Made by a program: the position numbers and the translations under genes. Of a stretch of DNA of 8,327 bases, positions 5,120-8,327 are shown in pieces. The stretch comes from CAYMCJ01 sp964388985 (GTDB lineage: Bacteria > Patescibacteriota > Patescibacteriia > Patescibacteriales > CAYMCJ01): assembly GCA_964388985.1 (NCBI GenBank), contig CAYMCJ010000047.1, positions 1-8,327 of the forward strand. Direction: 5' to 3'. Position 1 is the stretch's first letter. Each line of letters starts with the position of its first letter. The notes below the pieces were generated by a model that did no database searches, was not told where the DNA came from, and worked only from the letters and a program-made list of their open reading frames with translations.

Positions 5120-6508
5120 TTAAATATTGTTATTGTTTTTGCCTTTAATTATTTTTGTAGTTAAAGGTGTCCCCGAAAAACCAAATTTTTCCCTAAGGCG
5201 ATTTTCAATAAAACGAGTATAGGAAAAATGGAGGTTGTCTTTAGAGCCGATTCTTATTTCAAATTTAGGAGGATTTGATTTTACTTGTTTTAGTTCATAT
5301 ATCCTTGGGTGTCTGGTCCCTTTTCCTTTGGCCGGCTTATGAATTTTTACAATTTTATTTAGGAATTTGCTTAATTGCGAATCACTAATTTTTTTTCTTC
5401 TTTGTTCGGATACATTTACGATTAATGATGTTAGTTTATCTACTTTGCTTTTAGTTAAGGCGGAGGCAAAATGAATTGGGGCCCAGGTAGCGAAAGGCAG
5501 GCTTGAATAAATATGCTTAGTATAATTTTTAGTGTTTTTTTCTTCAATCAGGTCCCATTTATTGGCGACAAAAATAAAACTGACTTGTTTTTCAACTATT
5601 TCTTCCACCAATTTGGCGTCTTGGTGGGTAATATCTTTATTTATATCAATAACCAGCAGGGCCAGGTCGGATTTTTTTAAGGCCTTTAACGATTTTTCAA
5701 TTCCGTATTTTTCTAAATTTTTTGTTTTTTGCCCCTTCTTGCTTATGCCAGCGGTATCAATGAGGGTAATTATATTGTTTTCATAAGTTATTTCAGTGTT
5801 TTGCGGCTCGCGGGTCGTATGCGGGATTGGGCTAACCATAACTCTTTCATATCCAAGAATGGCATTTAGCAGACTTGATTTGCCGACGTTTGGCTTGCCA
5901 ATAATACAGACTTTAATTTTTTCTTCCGGCCCTTCAACCTCATTTTCCTTATATTTTTTAAGATTGATTTTTGGCATGATTATATCCAATAAATCCCCGC
6001 TGCCGGAGCCGTTGGAGGCCGAAACTGGAATCGGTTCGCCCAAAGCCAACTTATTAAATTCAGCCGTATTGGGGCGTTCGTTGATATTATCGGTTTTATT
6101 GGCTACCAAAATAGTTTTGTTTTTTAACGAACGGTTTTTTTTAATAACCATAGCCATTTCCAAATCCTGTTTCAAAAGTCCGGTTTTATTGTCAACCAAA
6201 AATAAAATTAAATCGGCTTGTTTTAAATAATCACAAACTTGTTTTTGCACTTTTATATTTAGGTCGTCTGATTTTAATTTTTTTTTAATTAAATTTTTTA
6301 TATCAATAATGCCGCCGGTATCAACTAAATTAAATTTTTGGCCGCGCCAGTTTACTTGATTTATATTGCTGTCGCGCGTAGTGCCTTCAATGGTTGAAAC
6401 CAAGGCTTGTCTTTTTTCTATTAAGCAGTTAAATAGGGTTGATTTGCCAACATTGGTTCGGCCAAAGATAACCACCACCGGCATTTTTTCTTTTTTTAAA
6501 TGGTTCAT
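5120..6508 (-). CDS. der: Ribosome biogenesis GTPase Der (EngA)
   Basis: Der is the tandem-G-domain GTPase needed for maturation of the 50S ribosomal subunit. Counting from the Met at 6484, domain 1 has GRTNVGKST (8-16), a TTRD switch, DTGG and NKTD. Domain 2 has GKPNVGKSS, TTRE where TTRD is usual, DTAG and NKWD. A C-terminal KH-like domain ends with the family motif around RFIENRLREKFGF and GTPL. I chose the first ATG at 6506-6508 (462 residues); the ATG at 6482-6484 (454 residues), directly before the family's conserved start, is an equally plausible site. The open frame continues upstream to a TTG at 6664, but those codons lie inside the inserted MITE-like element and are not Der. The gene is probably transcribed from the LCP promoter, reading through that element, and pth follows after 3 nt. 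Confidence 0.96.
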   Translation of the reverse strand: MNHLKKEKMPVVVIFGRTNVGKSTLFNCLIEKRQALVSTIEGTTRDSNINQVNWRGQKFNLVDTGGIIDIKNLIKKKLKSDDLNIKVQKQVCDYLKQADLILFLVDNKTGLLKQDLEMAMVIKKNRSLKNKTILVANKTDNINERPNTAEFNKLALGEPIPVSASNGSGSGDLLDIIMPKINLKKYKENEVEGPEEKIKVCIIGKPNVGKSSLLNAILGYERVMVSPIPHTTREPQNTEITYENNIITLIDTAGISKKGQKTKNLEKYGIEKSLKALKKSDLALLVIDINKDITHQDAKLVEEIVEKQVSFIFVANKWDLIEEKNTKNYTKHIYSSLPFATWAPIHFASALTKSKVDKLTSLIVNVSEQRRKKISDSQLSKFLNKIVKIHKPAKGKGTRHPRIYELKQVKSNPPKFEIRIGSKDNLHFSYTRFIENRLREKFGFSGTPLTTKIIKGKNNNNI

Positions 6509-6516
6509 ATAATTAT

Positions 6517-6708
6517 TAGACCTACTGCATAATAATTTACTACTGCCAGCCTCGCCAGCTCGTCTAGGCGGGCAATTTCTATATTTCAGCCAAATTTTTA
6601 AAAAAATTTTTTGGAGCTTACTTTGTAAGTAAACCTCAAAAATTGTTTGAAAAATTTGTCTCAAAATCTAAAAAATTTCGTTAAGTAACTTATTATGCAG
6701 CAGGTCTA
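6517..6708. mobile_element. MITE-like element between the LCP gene and der
   Basis: The ends carry 24-bp terminal inverted repeats (6518-6541 and 6684-6707) identical at 22 positions, starting AGACCTRCTGCATAATAA. Just outside, symmetry stops, leaving TA at each end (6517-6518 and 6707-6708). This fits a TA target-site duplication, as made by IS630/Tc1-mariner transposases and some IS5-family groups. Inside is a second inverted repeat (6591-6623 and 6627-6658, loop TGT) and a GC-richer patch (6546-6573). No transposase is encoded, so it is non-autonomous. It lies in the spacer between two genes of one operon and supplies the last base of the LCP stop codon. Confidence 0.85.
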
Positions 6709-8202
6709 TTCTTCAATATTTTCAGCACCTGATTTAGAAGTATCGGCGTTTTGCCCGATAATTAATATAAAGTCAGGCATAACCGGGTCGGTTTCATTTA
6801 TTAATTCTTTTTTTATGTCATCCTGAAGCCATTGCGGAAGACTAAATGATACATTGGCATTTGTTTTTTCCTTCAAGATTGTTAGAGATTTTATTTTTTC
6901 ACCATAAGTTAAGTCATAGATTACTGATTTTTGGAAGTTTTGTTTACTGCAGTTTCCAACTCGGATAATATCAAATCCGTATTTTTCAACATCCAGGGCG
7001 GTTTGACTGGCTAATCCGTTTATCCAAGTCCCGTTTCTTATTTCAACCGAAGCTTTTTCCACCACCACCTCGGATTTTTTCTCCGGCGGCGCATCAGAGA
7101 AAATATTGTTGACAAGGTATTGAATTTCGGCAAAATCCCCGCTGCGGGGGAATAGAAGATAAGCCCCGTCCTCTCCCTGCATATTAACCAATAATCCGTT
7201 CGGGCTATTATCCAATACTTTATTTATTATATCCTCTTTTTTTACATCCTTAAAAGTGTCCCATAATTTTATAATTTCCCATATTTTCAAATTAGTGCTT
7301 ATATGTTCTTTAAATTCATCAATAATATTGCTTATCAGACGAGGTTTGAACAATATATACTTTGATAATAATTTGTTTTTAGCGGCTTCTAAAATTTTTT
7401 GCTGCCGGCGGGCTCTGGCAAAATCAGACCCCTCAATGCCGGCGGCGTGCCTTGAGCGGGCGTATTTTAAGGCCAGTTCCCCGTCCATTTTTTGCAATCC
7501 CTCGGCAATATAGAGATGTTCAAATCTGGCTTCGTACGGCTCGGCCGTTTCCATCCCCATTATTGGATAGCTAAAATCTTCCAGAGTGTTTTCAACTTCA
7601 ATTTCAACCCCCCCCAATTCATCAATGATATTAATAAAACCGTCAAAGTCTACCCGGAAAAAATAATCAATCGGTATGTTTAACACATCACCCAACGCCT
7701 GGCAACTCGCCAGTCCGCCGCTGTTAATATTTTTAAATTCAGCATAAGCGTTTATATTATTTATTTTTCTCCAGCCCATCTCTTCCATCGGTATAGTTAA
7801 ATCACGGGGAATAGAAAGCAGGGAGATTTTTTTGGTTGACGGCTCCAGGCTGGCCAGTATAATTGTATCAGTTAAATATCCGCCTTCATGGTTTTTTCCG
7901 CCCATACCCAAAAGAAGAATATTAATTCTATCCCTCTCCTCGCCTTTTAATTGCTTGTCCGCGCTTTCCACCAGATGTTTTATTTGCCCGATTATCGGTA
8001 TTTTATTAATCCATGACTGGGAATCCTGGTCTGAAATTATTGTTTTACTGGAGAAGGTAATAAGAAGCACTATCAAAAAAATAACCAGGCAGCCGAATAA
8101 TTTAATAAAAAGTTTTAATCTATTTTTTTTCTTTTTGGCGGGCCTGTTTGTTTCCGGTTCAGTATAGTCTGATTTATTTATATTTTTTTTAAAATTAATC
8201 AT
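6706..8202 (-). CDS. LytR-CpsA-Psr (LCP) family protein with LytR_C domain
   Basis: LCP proteins transfer lipid-linked glycopolymers to the cell wall or envelope from the outer face of the membrane. From the ATG at 8200-8202 the product has 498 residues: a short cytoplasmic, lysine-rich N-terminus (KKKK at 23-26), one membrane segment (about 31-51), an extracellular LCP domain (about 92-280), and a C-terminal LytR_C domain (about 386-485). LCP landmarks are TDT (111-113), SIPRD (130-134), DGELALKYARSRH (240-252) and the arginine cluster FARARRQQ (261-268), which contact phosphate and catalyse transfer in known members. The frame is open up to a TTG at 8325, but that codon lies in the -35 box, so the ATG just before the basic and membrane segments was chosen. 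No SD is seen. The stop TAG is shared with the MITE-like element. The substrate cannot be told from sequence. Confidence 0.93.
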   Translation of the reverse strand: MINFKKNINKSDYTEPETNRPAKKKKNRLKLFIKLFGCLVIFLIVLLITFSSKTIISDQDSQSWINKIPIIGQIKHLVESADKQLKGEERDRINILLLGMGGKNHEGGYLTDTIILASLEPSTKKISLLSIPRDLTIPMEEMGWRKINNINAYAEFKNINSGGLASCQALGDVLNIPIDYFFRVDFDGFINIIDELGGVEIEVENTLEDFSYPIMGMETAEPYEARFEHLYIAEGLQKMDGELALKYARSRHAAGIEGSDFARARRQQKILEAAKNKLLSKYILFKPRLISNIIDEFKEHISTNLKIWEIIKLWDTFKDVKKEDIINKVLDNSPNGLLVNMQGEDGAYLLFPRSGDFAEIQYLVNNIFSDAPPEKKSEVVVEKASVEIRNGTWINGLASQTALDVEKYGFDIIRVGNCSKQNFQKSVIYDLTYGEKIKSLTILKEKTNANVSFSLPQWLQDDIKKELINETDPVMPDFILIIGQNADTSKSGAENIEE

Positions 8203-8296
8203 AGTGATTATTTGTTTTTTTGTATAAAACCACAAACTAAAATATTGCGTACCTGTTAAATTTACAAATAAGCAATATTTTTTATTCTCTAAAATT

Positions 8297-8325
8297 ATTA
8301 TAGCCTTATTTAAGCGCTTTGGCAA
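8297..8325 (-). promoter_or_regulatory. Predicted promoter of the LCP-der-pth unit
   Basis: On the minus strand TTGCCA (8320-8325) is followed by 17 nt and TATAAT (8297-8302). Transcription should start near 8290, giving a leader of about 88 nt to the LCP ATG at 8202. The leader (8203-8290) is AT-rich and shows no SD. The boxes and spacing are identical to those of the uvrA promoter. The window ends 2 nt further on, so upstream control sites cannot be seen. Confidence 0.75.
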
Positions 8326-8327
8326 AT

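Noticed and set aside
6509..6664. N-terminal extension of Der starting at a TTG
   Set aside because: The start is TTG rather than ATG, and most of the codons lie inside the MITE-like element. Der proteins normally begin directly before the first P-loop.
8203..8325. 41-residue N-terminal extension of the LCP protein from a TTG
   Set aside because: The TTG is part of the predicted -35 box and upstream of the transcription start. The ATG at 8200-8202 gives a typical short basic tail before the membrane segment.

Overview
The window is AT-rich, compactly organised bacterial DNA with five intact protein genes, all on the minus strand: uvrA, an archaeal-type UMP kinase gene, pth, der, and an LCP (LytR-CpsA-Psr) gene with a LytR_C domain. 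AT-richness, short spacers, an archaeal-type UMP kinase in an otherwise bacterial gene set, and start codons without Shine-Dalgarno (SD) sequences fit a Candidate Phyla Radiation (Patescibacteria, Parcubacteria-like) genome. That placement is inferred from gene style, not from a marker phylogeny. All reading frames are intact under the standard bacterial code, so TGA recoding is not indicated.

Layout from left to right. Positions 2-2890 hold complete uvrA (nucleotide excision repair), with its own promoter at 3007-3035 (TTGCCA-N17-TATAAT). A bidirectional-looking terminator at 3077-3113 closes the UMP kinase gene (3158-3865). Between 3866 and 4570 lies about 700 bp without a protein gene, the most unusual part of the window. 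It holds a GC-rich cluster of hairpins bounded by short inverted repeats (3960-4138), then a plus-strand promoter (TTGACA-N17-TAATAT, 4154-4182), then a predicted plus-strand structured RNA of about 330 nt (about 4189-4518) with its own intrinsic terminator. This RNA has a 27-bp helix, a three-way-junction domain and two unpaired C-rich loops that each contain CCTCCTT, the anti-SD sequence. Every non-Watson-Crick pair in its helices is G-U only on the plus strand. I recognise no known RNA family in it and regard it as the best candidate for an undescribed system here.

From 4523 to 8325 there appears to be one minus-strand transcription unit: LCP gene, der, pth. It is driven by a promoter at 8297-8325 with the same TTGCCA-N17-TATAAT boxes as uvrA and ends at a terminator at 4523-4544, back to back with the RNA's terminator. 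A 188-190 bp MITE-like element (6517-6708) with 24-bp terminal inverted repeats and a TA duplication sits between the LCP gene and der. It inserted into the LCP stop codon and rebuilt it as TAG. Reconstruction of the empty site gives TAATAA followed closely by the der ATG.

Functionally the window combines DNA repair (UvrA), pyrimidine nucleotide supply (UMP kinase), translation (Der in 50S assembly, Pth in peptidyl-tRNA recycling) and cell-envelope assembly (LCP protein). The protein genes are housekeeping; the novelty lies in the non-coding DNA.
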